Origin: Bacillota bacterium
GTDB lineage: Bacteria; Bacillota; Clostridia; Lachnospirales; Lachnospiraceae
Direction of reading: 5' to 3'
Length of the DNA: 20,573 bases
Assembly (NCBI GenBank): GCA_023443225.1
Contig: JAEZVF010000086.1
Span: 1 to 20,573 of the forward strand
Shown here: one piece after another, positions 5,847-13,509 of the stretch
How the letters are laid out: every line of letters begins with the position of its first letter
Position numbering within the stretch: position 1 is the stretch's first letter
Made by a program: the position numbers and the translations under genes
Notes under the pieces: generated by a model
Told to the model about the DNA's origin: nothing
What the model saw: only the letters and a program-made list of their open reading frames with translations
The model's database searches: none

Positions 5847-7607
5847 ATGGCATTAGATGGTCTTGTAATATCCAACATTATATATGAATTAAAAGAAAAA
5901 CTTATCAACGGCAGAATCAATAAGATTTCACAGCCAGAGAAAGATGAATTAGTATTAACAATTAAAAATAACAGAGAAAATTATAAATTATTTATATCAG
6001 CAGGTGCTAGTTTACCTTTGATTTATCTAACCGAAGAAAACAAACCAAACCCTATGACAGCTCCTGGTTTTTGCATGCTGCTTAGAAAGCATTTAAACAG
6101 TGCAAAAATCGTTGATATTATACAACCCGGGTTAGAACGTATCATACAGGTTAAGATTGAACATCTGAATGAATTAGGAGATGCCTGTGTTAAATACCTG
6201 ATAATTGAACTAATGGGCAAGCATAGTAATATCATTTTTTGTGATGAATCCTTTAAAATCGTGGATAGTATTAAGCATATCTCACACCTTGTCTCCTCTG
6301 TCCGTGAGGTGTTACCCGGCAGGGAATACAGTATTGTGCACACCGGTGAAAAACTGAATCCACTGCAGATTGACTACGATAGCTTTGCAGAACATGTTTT
6401 AAAGAAACCATTACCGCTAGGGAAAGCAATCTATTCAACACTCACTGGCTTTAGTCCGCTGATGGCAAATGAACTCTGCTACCGTGCCTCCATGGATTCC
6501 GAAGCCTCTACCAGTTCTTTAAAAGATACCGAAGGGTTGCATTTATATAAAAATTTTGAACGTTTGATACAAGAGATCAAAACACATAATTATACACCAA
6601 ATATCGTTTTTGAAGACGGTGTTCCAGTTGAATTCTCCTGTTCTCCTCTCACCTGTTACGCTAACCTTGAGACAAAAGAATATCCTTCTATTTCCATGGT
6701 TTTAGAATCCTACTATGCTTCTAAAAATACGGTGACCCGAATACGTCAAAAATCTGCAGATTTGCGTAAAATTGTAGCAAATGCCATTGATCGGAATACT
6801 AAAAAATATGAATTGCAGTTAAAACAGATGAAGGATACCGAGAAAAGAGATAAGTATAAAGTATATGGTGAACTTATTAATGCATATGGTTATGATGTCG
6901 AAGTCGGTGCAAAGTCAATGACAGCACAAAATTATTATACGAATGAGGAGATTACCATTCCACTGGACCCAACATTAACTCCGATAGAGAATTCCAAACG
7001 CTATTTTGATAAATATAACAAATTAAAGCGAACCTATGATGCGTTAGGTTCCTTAATTGAAGAAACCAAGATGGATCTGGTACATTTGGATTCCATCCGT
7101 ACTTCCCTTGACATTGCCCTGGCTGAAGAGGATTTAGTGGAATTAAAAGAAGAATTAATGGAATACGGTTATGTAAAACGCAGATTCCAAGCTGGCAAAC
7201 CAGGAGCAAAGGGAAATAAAAAACAGAAGGTTACGAGTAAGCCCTTTCATTATATCTCCTCGGATGGATTTCATATTTATGTTGGTAAGAACAATTATCA
7301 AAATGATGAGCTCACCTTTAAATTCGCAACCGGCGGGGATTGGTGGTTCCATGCAAAGAAAATGGCTGGTTCCCATGTAATTGTACAATCAAATGGTGCC
7401 CAGTTGCCTGATAAAACCTTTGAAGAAGCAGCCAGACTAGCAGCTTTTTATTCCAAAGGTCGTGATACAGATAAAGTAGAAATCGATTATACTGAGAAAA
7501 AGAATGTAAAGAAACCAAGCGGCGGTAAACCAGGATTCGTAGTGTATTATACAAATTATTCCATGATTACTTCACCGGATATTACTGACATTGTACAAAT
7601 TTCATAA
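5847..7607 (+). CDS. rqcH: RqcH / NFACT family ribosome quality control protein
   Basis: RqcH binds stalled 50S subunits and recruits alanyl-tRNA to add C-terminal alanine tails that mark nascent chains for degradation. Older annotations call the family fibronectin-binding protein FbpA. The 586-residue protein shows NFACT-N at ~1-200 (GRINKISQP, FCMLLRKHL, ELMGKHSNII), a helix-hairpin-helix and coiled-coil middle (~220-440), and NFACT-R/DUF814 at ~462-575 (GGDWWFHAKKMAGSHVIV). The usual Asp-Arg pair at 97-98, needed for tRNA binding in B. subtilis, is Glu97-Arg98 here. I chose the ATG at 5847 for its AAGGAGA site; the frame extends 46 codons upstream but starts before the promoter. hisK follows after 15 nt. 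Confidence 0.93.
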   Translation: MALDGLVISNIIYELKEKLINGRINKISQPEKDELVLTIKNNRENYKLFISAGASLPLIYLTEENKPNPMTAPGFCMLLRKHLNSAKIVDIIQPGLERIIQVKIEHLNELGDACVKYLIIELMGKHSNIIFCDESFKIVDSIKHISHLVSSVREVLPGREYSIVHTGEKLNPLQIDYDSFAEHVLKKPLPLGKAIYSTLTGFSPLMANELCYRASMDSEASTSSLKDTEGLHLYKNFERLIQEIKTHNYTPNIVFEDGVPVEFSCSPLTCYANLETKEYPSISMVLESYYASKNTVTRIRQKSADLRKIVANAIDRNTKKYELQLKQMKDTEKRDKYKVYGELINAYGYDVEVGAKSMTAQNYYTNEEITIPLDPTLTPIENSKRYFDKYNKLKRTYDALGSLIEETKMDLVHLDSIRTSLDIALAEEDLVELKEELMEYGYVKRRFQAGKPGAKGNKKQKVTSKPFHYISSDGFHIYVGKNNYQNDELTFKFATGGDWWFHAKKMAGSHVIVQSNGAQLPDKTFEEAARLAAFYSKGRDTDKVEIDYTEKKNVKKPSGGKPGFVVYYTNYSMITSPDITDIVQIS

Positions 7608-7622
7608 AAAGGAGTAAATACT

Positions 7623-8432
7623 ATGATTACAGCTGATTATCACGTGCATTCCTGCTATTCTAGTGATTCTAAGACGCCAATGGTGGATATGATTGAACAG
7701 GCGATTCACCTTGGTATTAAAAAAATATGTTTTACCGATCATATGGATTATGATTTTCCTAATAAATACAATCTTCCTTTTGTGTTTAATCCCATGGAAT
7801 ACTTTGATGAATTATCCGTTCTTGCTGATAAGTACAAAAATAAAATTAAAGTATTAAAAGGAATTGAATTAGGGCTACAGCCTTATCTGGCAGACAGATA
7901 TCAAAAACTCTTAAGGGAGTATGATTTTGATTTTGTAATTGCTTCCTCACATCTAGTCGATCAGATTGATCCATATCATCCGGAATACTGGGCCGATAAA
8001 ACTTCCGAAGAAGGTATACAAAGATACTTCCAAAGTATCATTGAAAATGTGAACGCATTCTCCGGTTTTCAGGTCTATGGACATATCGATTATGTAGTAC
8101 GCTATGCTCCGGATAAAAATCTTACTTATACTTACGAAAAATATGCGGACATCCTGGATGAGGTGTTAACAACCATATTAAATGCCGGAAAAGGGATCGA
8201 AGTCAATACCTCCGGATATAAATACGGACTTGGGTTTACCCATCCCCATACGGATGTCCTCCGGCGATATAAGGAATTAGGCGGCGAATTAATTACCATT
8301 GGTTCGGATGGTCATAAACCGGAACATCTTGCTTATGATTTTCACCTTGCAGAAAAAATGCTGTTATCACTTGGATTTAAGTATTATGTAACATATGAAA
8401 AACAAAAACCAATCTTTGAAAAATTAGGATAA
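7623..8432 (+). CDS. hisK: Histidinol-phosphatase, PHP family
   Basis: PHP-type histidinol-phosphatase converts histidinol phosphate to histidinol, the penultimate step of histidine synthesis. The metal-binding residues are in the expected order: His7 and His9 in DYHVHS, His40 in FTDHMD, Glu82 in GIELG, His110 in SSH, His154 in GHIDY, and Asp229 and His231 in GSDGH. The length of 269 residues is normal. AAAGGAG precedes the ATG by seven nt. It is co-directional with rqcH and lies only 15 nt after it, so it is probably co-transcribed, though no functional link is obvious. No other his gene is in the window. Some PHP relatives act on other phosphoesters, so the substrate is slightly uncertain. 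Confidence 0.85.
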   Translation: MITADYHVHSCYSSDSKTPMVDMIEQAIHLGIKKICFTDHMDYDFPNKYNLPFVFNPMEYFDELSVLADKYKNKIKVLKGIELGLQPYLADRYQKLLREYDFDFVIASSHLVDQIDPYHPEYWADKTSEEGIQRYFQSIIENVNAFSGFQVYGHIDYVVRYAPDKNLTYTYEKYADILDEVLTTILNAGKGIEVNTSGYKYGLGFTHPHTDVLRRYKELGGELITIGSDGHKPEHLAYDFHLAEKMLLSLGFKYYVTYEKQKPIFEKLG

Positions 8433-8454
8433 TTTATATGGTGATACACGGATA

Positions 8455-8500
8455 AAGAAAAAAAGACCTCTTACTTCTAAAATGCTTAGAAATAAAAGGT
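8455..8500 (-). terminator. Intrinsic terminator of the XRE-CPBP operon
   Basis: On the minus strand ACCTTTTATTTCT (8500-8488) pairs with AGAAGTAAGAGGT (8478-8466) over 13 positions, two of them G-U, with a 9-nt loop. A T-rich tail (8464-8455) follows. On the + strand the wobble positions become mismatches and no T-run follows, so it serves the minus-strand genes. Confidence 0.8.
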
Positions 8501-8530
8501 AAAATCAAAGCACATAGCAAAATGTTTTCC

Positions 8531-9301
8531 TTAAATAAACAACATCCAAATAAGCTTCGACACAATATGCGTTCCCATATGTCCTACAAAAGCATACTGA
8601 ATACCATTTTTCCTAAACAGTTCTCCAAATACAAATCCAAATACACCATTTAACAAAAAGCATCTTAGAACGATAAGGAAGGATAATCCGCCAAACATAG
8701 AAATAGTAGCTGGTAAATGACCTGCTGCGAATACGAAAGCACAAATCACATTTGCAGTTACAAATACACTACTTGGGATTTCATCCTTTGTGCATTTTCT
8801 GAAAAATAATTTCCAGATAATGAATGTCACTAATGACATCAAAAACAGACGGAGCAACAATTCCTCTACAATACCACCGTAGAAAATAGATGATATCCAG
8901 TTATCTACGCTATTTATAGTAATCTCACTTTCATAGGACGCTGCCACTTCTGGAATTATTTTTCCAAAAGTCCAATAATCTAAGACAAAAAAAATGCCGC
9001 AACTTGTTGCAAAGAGAGCTGTTTTTACAAGTTTCTCCTTTTCGTATCTTAAAGGTTTCATTAGTCCAACTTTTTCTGCTAATATGTAACCTACTACAGT
9101 ACAAAAAACAGCATACATCACGCTCTGTAACATACTAACTAAAGCTAACCCCTCTACACTTCCCACCTGCTCTAGTATTGTCTGTTGAATATCAACCGTA
9201 TAGGAAATATATAAATATTTACCTGTAAAGTAACCACCGATTGCCGCAAAGGGTATTAAAATGATAGTAAATATAAGTGCCTTCTTAATTGTTTCTTTCA
9301 T
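8531..9301 (-). CDS. CPBP family intramembrane glutamic endopeptidase
   Basis: This is a predicted polytopic membrane protease of the CPBP (CAAX protease and bacteriocin-processing) family. Its 256 residues include about seven hydrophobic segments. The three family motifs are present: EELLLR (Glu146, Glu147, Arg151), FAAGH (His195), and HMGTH (His241 and His245; the last position is more often Asn). Bacterial members include proteins linked to bacteriocin maturation or self-immunity; the substrate here is unknown. It starts with ATG 17 bp inside the end of the XRE regulator, so translation is probably coupled and the regulator likely controls it. A strong terminator follows the stop. Confidence 0.85.
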   Translation of the reverse strand: MKETIKKALIFTIILIPFAAIGGYFTGKYLYISYTVDIQQTILEQVGSVEGLALVSMLQSVMYAVFCTVVGYILAEKVGLMKPLRYEKEKLVKTALFATSCGIFFVLDYWTFGKIIPEVAASYESEITINSVDNWISSIFYGGIVEELLLRLFLMSLVTFIIWKLFFRKCTKDEIPSSVFVTANVICAFVFAAGHLPATISMFGGLSFLIVLRCFLLNGVFGFVFGELFRKNGIQYAFVGHMGTHIVSKLIWMLFI

Positions 9302-10421
9302 ACATTTCGCCTCGATTTTCTACTAATTTCTTTAGTTTCTGATATTTTGGCTCCGCTTTTAAAGTTTCAAATAATGGAGCCTCAAAAGATAATGCCAATC
9401 CATCATAAATCACTTTTTTATCTCGTGGTATATTGCTACCTAATGATGTCTTTTCAAACCATACAGCCAATCTATCAAAAAAATCATCACTTTTTAAATG
9501 ACTTTCGTCGTGACACAGGAAATTATCTGTCAGCTTAAAAAACCTCTCTAACTGCTGGATTGCTTCTAATTTTTTATTATGTTGGCAATAGATAATTGCC
9601 ATTTGATAATGAAAAATCGCCATAACATTAAAATTAATGTTCTCAAGGTTATAAGCCCTTGCCAATTCTGTAATTCTTCTCAGCGTTTCCTCACACCTGG
9701 CAAGATTATACTTATGTATTGTTAAATACTGAGCAGCTTCACTTACTAGAGCTATTAGGTGCTGATACATGGTAATTTGGATATAATCATTGGCTTTTTC
9801 ATTCTTCCCGGCTTGTAGGTATGCACTTACAAGCACCCCTTCGCCCTGCATAGATAAGCTACATGGATCATTGATTTCTTCCAATGCTTCAATGACCGCT
9901 GTTGCATTTCCAAGCTGCAAATCTATTGAAGCCTGTAATAACGCCACATCATTACATACGCTAATATCCTTACAATCTTTTAAAATATGCTCACACAGAT
10001 TTCGTGCTTCTTCTAATATATCAATACTATGATTCCCACCAGGAAGCATGAAGTGATTCATCCACAAGCATACCATTTGTACTAAAAACTCATAACAGGA
10101 ATAATATTTCTTTACCAATTCTCTGCTTTTATTCATAACCACTTCAAATTCTTCCTTGGCAAAGGCTTTTGTAAAATCAATATAAATTTTTTGAATTTGT
10201 TCTATGCTAAGTCTCGGCTCATATCCTAATAGTACATCAATTGTCACATCAAAATACGAAGCTATTTGCGGTAATAATGCTACATCTGGCATACTCTGTT
10301 TCGTTTCCCATTTTGATACGGATGCCTTTGTTACTCCCATAAATTCCGCTAATTGTTCCTGCGTGATTCTCTTATCTCTCCGTAACTTCGCAATATTCTC
10401 TGAAAAATGAATCATATCCAT
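9285..10421 (-). CDS. XRE family transcriptional regulator with TPR-like repeats
   Basis: The 378-residue protein begins with an XRE/Cro-type helix-turn-helix (residues ~6-65: NIAKLRRDKRITQEQLAEFM, then VTKASVSKWE). About 300 mostly helical residues follow, resembling tetratricopeptide repeats. This layout is common in Firmicute regulators that respond to a peptide or partner protein, including the quorum-sensing RRNPP group; no ligand can be inferred. The ATG at 10421 has a consensus AGGAGGTC, but that site lies in the 3' arm of a hairpin followed by six T. It is the first gene of a two-gene operon with the CPBP protease. Repeated ACGATACT sequences at its promoter suggest autoregulation. 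Confidence 0.82.
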   Translation of the reverse strand: MDMIHFSENIAKLRRDKRITQEQLAEFMGVTKASVSKWETKQSMPDVALLPQIASYFDVTIDVLLGYEPRLSIEQIQKIYIDFTKAFAKEEFEVVMNKSRELVKKYYSCYEFLVQMVCLWMNHFMLPGGNHSIDILEEARNLCEHILKDCKDISVCNDVALLQASIDLQLGNATAVIEALEEINDPCSLSMQGEGVLVSAYLQAGKNEKANDYIQITMYQHLIALVSEAAQYLTIHKYNLARCEETLRRITELARAYNLENINFNVMAIFHYQMAIIYCQHNKKLEAIQQLERFFKLTDNFLCHDESHLKSDDFFDRLAVWFEKTSLGSNIPRDKKVIYDGLALSFEAPLFETLKAEPKYQKLKKLVENRGEMYERNN

Positions 10422-10465
10422 AAAAAAGACCTCCTTCTAGATAATATTCTACCTAAAAGGAGGTC
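10422..10465 (-). promoter_or_regulatory. Terminator-like hairpin enclosing the XRE gene's ribosome binding site
   Basis: On the minus strand GACCTCCTT (10465-10457) and AAGGAGGTC (10436-10428) form a perfect 9-bp stem around a 20-nt loop. Six T (10427-10422) and then the ATG follow directly. The 3' arm is the Shine-Dalgarno sequence. When folded, the hairpin would hide the ribosome binding site and could also end transcription just before the start codon. The structure is visible in the sequence; its control function is inference. Confidence 0.65.
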
Positions 10466-10483
10466 GTTTTTCAATGGAAGGAA

Positions 10484-10521
10484 ACGATACTTTGCGATTT
10501 TTTGTCAACTATTACGATACT
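10484..10521. repeat. Direct repeat ACGATACT with a 30-bp period at the XRE promoter
   Basis: ACGATACT occurs at 10484-10491 and 10514-10521, 30 bp apart (about three helical turns). The second copy overlaps the proposed -10 box at 10519-10524. This is a plausible autorepressor binding arrangement, but no binding is shown. Confidence 0.45.
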
Positions 10522-10547
10522 ATAACTATACCCCTGTAATTCCTCAA
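10519..10547 (-). promoter_or_regulatory. Promoter of the XRE-CPBP operon
   Basis: On the minus strand TTGAGG (10547-10542) and TATAGT (10524-10519) are 17 bp apart. This gives a ~90-nt leader that contains the hairpin over the ribosome binding site. The stretch 10548-10711 shows nothing I can name. Confidence 0.55.
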
Positions 10548-10711
10548 AGGACGTTTGATTTGGAGCTATAGTAGATATGGAAATCCCATATTTATGTACC
10601 CAACTACACCATTCAATTCTTTAAATACATTAATAAATGTTACTTTTAACATGTTTTGTACGTCTAACAGATCTCTTTGCATATACTTAGAAAAATTATA
10701 TCATTATGTTC

Positions 10712-11167
10712 CTACAAAATGCTTACATCATCGCATTCAACCCACGCATAATTTAGTTCTAATATATTTACAAGATTTTGATTATCCAACAATTGCTCTT
10801 TTCTCATACTTTCAAAATCTATACTATCCCAATCATATTTTTCAACACCTGGAATCATACATTTTCCTGTTGCTGTGGCTGTAATCCTTAAAAGCTGCTT
10901 TGTTGTACTCCATGCTGACATAACAAAAGGCATTTCAAAAGAAATTAATATATTCTCTCCATGAATTTCAGACTTGATTATATCAAAAGAATCAGAGACT
11001 AAAACTTCACATTCATCAATATTTGCAATTACACTATCCATATTTTCTAAATAATTGATATCTTGCAGCATAATAGGTAATTGATTTACTTTTTCAACAT
11101 TTTCAGAAATAACCTCCCATAAAAGTGTTTCTGACAAGACCTCTACCAATTGTTCTTCTCTGTTCAT
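10712..11167 (-). CDS. Hypothetical protein, 151 residues
   Basis: I do not recognise this protein. It is acidic, with no signal peptide or membrane segment. The first ~60 residues look helical (MNREEQLVEVLSETLLWEV). The middle and end look like beta strands, with many aromatic residues around ISFEMPFVMSAW, LRITATATGKC and ELNYAWVECDD. It is likely cytoplasmic. The ATG at 11167 has GGAGAG nine nt upstream, which supports a real gene. It stands alone between the XRE operon and the antiporter gene, with unassigned sequence on both sides and a nested inverted repeat in its upstream region. Orphan genes like this are often accessory. Coding status is likely, function unknown. Confidence 0.65.
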   Translation of the reverse strand: MNREEQLVEVLSETLLWEVISENVEKVNQLPIMLQDINYLENMDSVIANIDECEVLVSDSFDIIKSEIHGENILISFEMPFVMSAWSTTKQLLRITATATGKCMIPGVEKYDWDSIDFESMRKEQLLDNQNLVNILELNYAWVECDDVSIL

Positions 11168-11218
11168 AATAATCTTCTCTCCACAATTCAGGCTTTTATT
11201 CTTATTTCTAAATAAGCT

Positions 11219-11278
11219 TTAAAGTAGTTTTGCATTTATTCACAATTTCTCAAATTGCTTATGCAGTGTCTACTTTAA
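11219..11278. repeat. Nested inverted repeat upstream of the 151-residue gene
   Basis: Three sets of arms nest on one centre: TTAAAGTAG (11219-11227) with CTACTTTAA (11270-11278), GCAT (11232-11235) with ATGC (11261-11264), and CAATTT (11243-11248) with AAATTG (11252-11257) around a CTC loop. All arms are perfect. No T-run follows on either strand. It could be a structured leader, a cruciform or an old miniature element. The rest of 11168-11421 shows no feature. Confidence 0.5.
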
Positions 11279-11421
11279 TCATACTATATTTTACTATAAT
11301 TTGCATTTTATAAATTTATTTCTTATCTAATTTTCTGGTCTATGGTTATATTAAATGCCGTATATGGGATCGAGGACCTCTTCATTCGTTCCATGTACTT
11401 TACCCTAGTATCTCATTACTT

Positions 11422-12600
11422 TTATTTTCTTACAAGTAGTTTTTTATAAAAATAATCAACACATATTGCACCAAATGGAGCTGTAATTAAAATAGATAGA
11501 ACCGCTACGGTTAATACTTGCTGCCCGCAAGCAAGTCCCATCCCAAGGGGAATTGCACCGATGGCAGCCTGCACTGTTGCCTTAGGTGTATAAGCAAGCA
11601 TACAAAATACTCGCTCTTTCTTTGTAAGTTTCGTTTTAATTAAACACATAAAAACTCCGAGCATTCTAAAAATCAGGGCACCCAGAATAATTACTAATGC
11701 AAACAAACCAGCTTTTAAAGCATATTGTAGATCAACAGTTGCACCAACTAAAACAAAGAGCAATACTTCTGCTGCTACCCATAGTTTATTATATTTAGTA
11801 GAAAGTCTTTTTGCTAAAACATGATAGTTCTGATAAATTGTAATTCCCATACTCATGATTGCAAGTAACCCTGAAATTGGGACTATGTTTATCAGTCTAT
11901 TTTGTAATTCTATTAACAGACAGGAAATACTGAGAATAATGATTAATTTTACAGTATCCCTCATATGAAATTTACGGAAGAAAATTGCTAAACCAAACCC
12001 GATCATAGCTCCTATAACAACTCCTACGAGGATTGATATTGGTATTTGCAGAAAATTAATTGCAGATAGTTCACCACCTGCTGCTAATGAAGTAAAAGCA
12101 GTAAACAATACGATAACGAATACGTCATCCACTGAAGCACCTGCTAATATAAGCTGTGGGATGCTTTTATCTTTTCCATATCCTTCTTCCATAATTTTTA
12201 TCATTCTTGGTACAATAACTGCTGGAGATACCGCTGCAATCACACTTCCCATTATAGCAGCTTCTAAATAAGTGATACCTAGAACAATAGGAGCAATGAT
12301 TAGCACTCCTAATATTTCAAAACATGCCGGAAGAAAACACATTAAGAATGCCGGTCTTCCTACCTTTTTCAAATCAGAAATATCTAGTGATAACCCAGCT
12401 CTTGTCAATATGACAATTAAGGCTAGCTGCCTTAAGTCAGGTGAAATCTGTAAAACAGATGAATCCAATAGATTCAGAGCATATGGGCTTAAAATCATTC
12501 CTGTAATAATCATTCCAAGTAAGCTTGGTAGCTTGAGCTTGTTAAAAAGTTTGCCTAATAAAAGACCTAGTAAAAAAATAAGTGCTAAACTTGTAAGCAT
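11422..12600 (-). CDS. Cation:proton antiporter (CPA superfamily)
   Basis: This polytopic membrane protein would exchange Na+ or K+ for H+. The 392 residues contain about twelve hydrophobic segments. Early motifs fit the family (LPSLLGMIITGMILSPY, LTRAGLSLDISDL). The GASVDDVFVIV segment carries Asp158-Asp159, the acidic pair placed where ion-binding carboxylates lie in this superfamily. No C-terminal nucleotide-binding (TrkA-N) domain follows, unlike Kef channels. AAGGAGGG lies four nt before the ATG. It is 80 nt downstream of the nitroreductase gene on the same strand, possibly one transcript. The ion specificity cannot be read from the sequence. Confidence 0.85.
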   Translation of the reverse strand: MLTSLALIFLLGLLLGKLFNKLKLPSLLGMIITGMILSPYALNLLDSSVLQISPDLRQLALIVILTRAGLSLDISDLKKVGRPAFLMCFLPACFEILGVLIIAPIVLGITYLEAAIMGSVIAAVSPAVIVPRMIKIMEEGYGKDKSIPQLILAGASVDDVFVIVLFTAFTSLAAGGELSAINFLQIPISILVGVVIGAMIGFGLAIFFRKFHMRDTVKLIIILSISCLLIELQNRLINIVPISGLLAIMSMGITIYQNYHVLAKRLSTKYNKLWVAAEVLLFVLVGATVDLQYALKAGLFALVIILGALIFRMLGVFMCLIKTKLTKKERVFCMLAYTPKATVQAAIGAIPLGMGLACGQQVLTVAVLSILITAPFGAICVDYFYKKLLVRK

Positions 12601-12680
12601 AAAACCCTCCTTATTGCAACCGAATGAGTGCCCTTATTCGCTTTTTATGAATGTTGTATGTATGATTTATATGTTTATTA

Positions 12681-13220
12681 TCACCAAAATTCATAATGCA
12701 CTATTTCTTCAATCTTCTTTCTTGGACGGGCTTTAGGGGTCTCATTCGGATAACCAACAGTTATAACTCCTACTACATATTTATCGGAAGGTATATTTAA
12801 GACTGGTCTAATTTCTTCTTGTGTAAACTCTGCAACCCAGCAAACTCCCAATCCTAAATTATTGGCTTGTAACAACATGTATCCTGCTGAAATTGAGGTA
12901 TCCCTAATTATTCGTTTCACTTCATCTTGTGGGCTATTATCATCTATATACACCTCTATATCTTCTTTTATTCTACAACGCACATCTGCTACACATACAA
13001 TAAAAACAGGTGCAGTTAGCATCCATTTTTGATTATGAGAAGCCATCATAACTTTTCTTCTATTTTCTTCAGATTTTACTACTATATAATACCAAGGTTG
13101 TGTGTTATTCCCTGATGGAGCCAGTCTTGCGCTTTCCAGTAGTTCAGTTATTTTTTCATTTTCAACTTGTTTGTCAATATATTTTCTTATGCTTCTACGA
13201 ATTTCAATTTCTCTAATCAT
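12681..13220 (-). CDS. Nitroreductase family protein
   Basis: This is a predicted FMN-dependent NAD(P)H oxidoreductase of the nitroreductase superfamily. The FMN-binding RRSIRKY is at residues 8-14, SGNNTQPWYYIVV begins at 36, and GLGVCWVAEF is at 123-132. At 179 residues it belongs to the short members of the family. The substrate is unknown; relatives reduce nitro compounds, quinones or flavins. AGGAG lies eight nt before the ATG. A weak promoter-like pair (TTGTAA, 16 bp, TATTAT at 13267-13240) sits very close to the start and would leave only a short leader, so I do not call it. It may be cotranscribed with the antiporter. Confidence 0.88.
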   Translation of the reverse strand: MIREIEIRRSIRKYIDKQVENEKITELLESARLAPSGNNTQPWYYIVVKSEENRRKVMMASHNQKWMLTAPVFIVCVADVRCRIKEDIEVYIDDNSPQDEVKRIIRDTSISAGYMLLQANNLGLGVCWVAEFTQEEIRPVLNIPSDKYVVGVITVGYPNETPKARPRKKIEEIVHYEFW

Positions 13221-13392
13221 ATATTGTTCTCCTGTTTTGATAATATTTAAGTACTTTTAATTTACAAGTGTAATACATAGTAGTTTATTAATTTCCTAAT
13301 TATAACATATTTTTTCAAGCTTGATAGCCTTATTATAACATTAGGTTTATTTTGTTTAATTATCAACATTTATTTAAGATAAAGCCATAAAT

Positions 13393-13438
13393 AAAAAAGC
13401 TGACAATTTCTGCGTATAAATTCGCAGAAGTCATCAGC
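13393..13438 (-). terminator. Intrinsic terminator of the iscR-iscS-iscU-mnmA operon
   Basis: On the minus strand GCTGA (13438-13434) pairs with TCAGC (13403-13399). Inside it, CGCAGAA pairs with TTCTGCG, extended by G-U and A-T pairs and separated from the outer arm by a 2x2 mismatch. Six T follow (13398-13393). It lies ~70 nt after the mnmA stop. Just before it, AGGTAAATTACCT at 13452-13464 is a perfect short palindrome. The AT-rich stretch 13221-13392 shows no gene. Confidence 0.8.
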
Positions 13439-13509
13439 ATAAATGCGGTTTAGGTAAATTACCTTGGGAGAACTTCATTCCCAGCATTAAAATAGTATCA
13501 CAACTATAT

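Noticed and set aside
10555..10884. Open frame of 109 codons on the + strand
   Set aside because: It mostly lies antisense to the 151-residue gene and in AT-rich intergenic DNA; the product is low-complexity and there is no ribosome binding site.
12272..12736. Open frame of 154 codons on the + strand inside the antiporter gene
   Set aside because: It is antisense to a clear membrane protein gene, has no family-like motif, and spans the gap into the nitroreductase gene.
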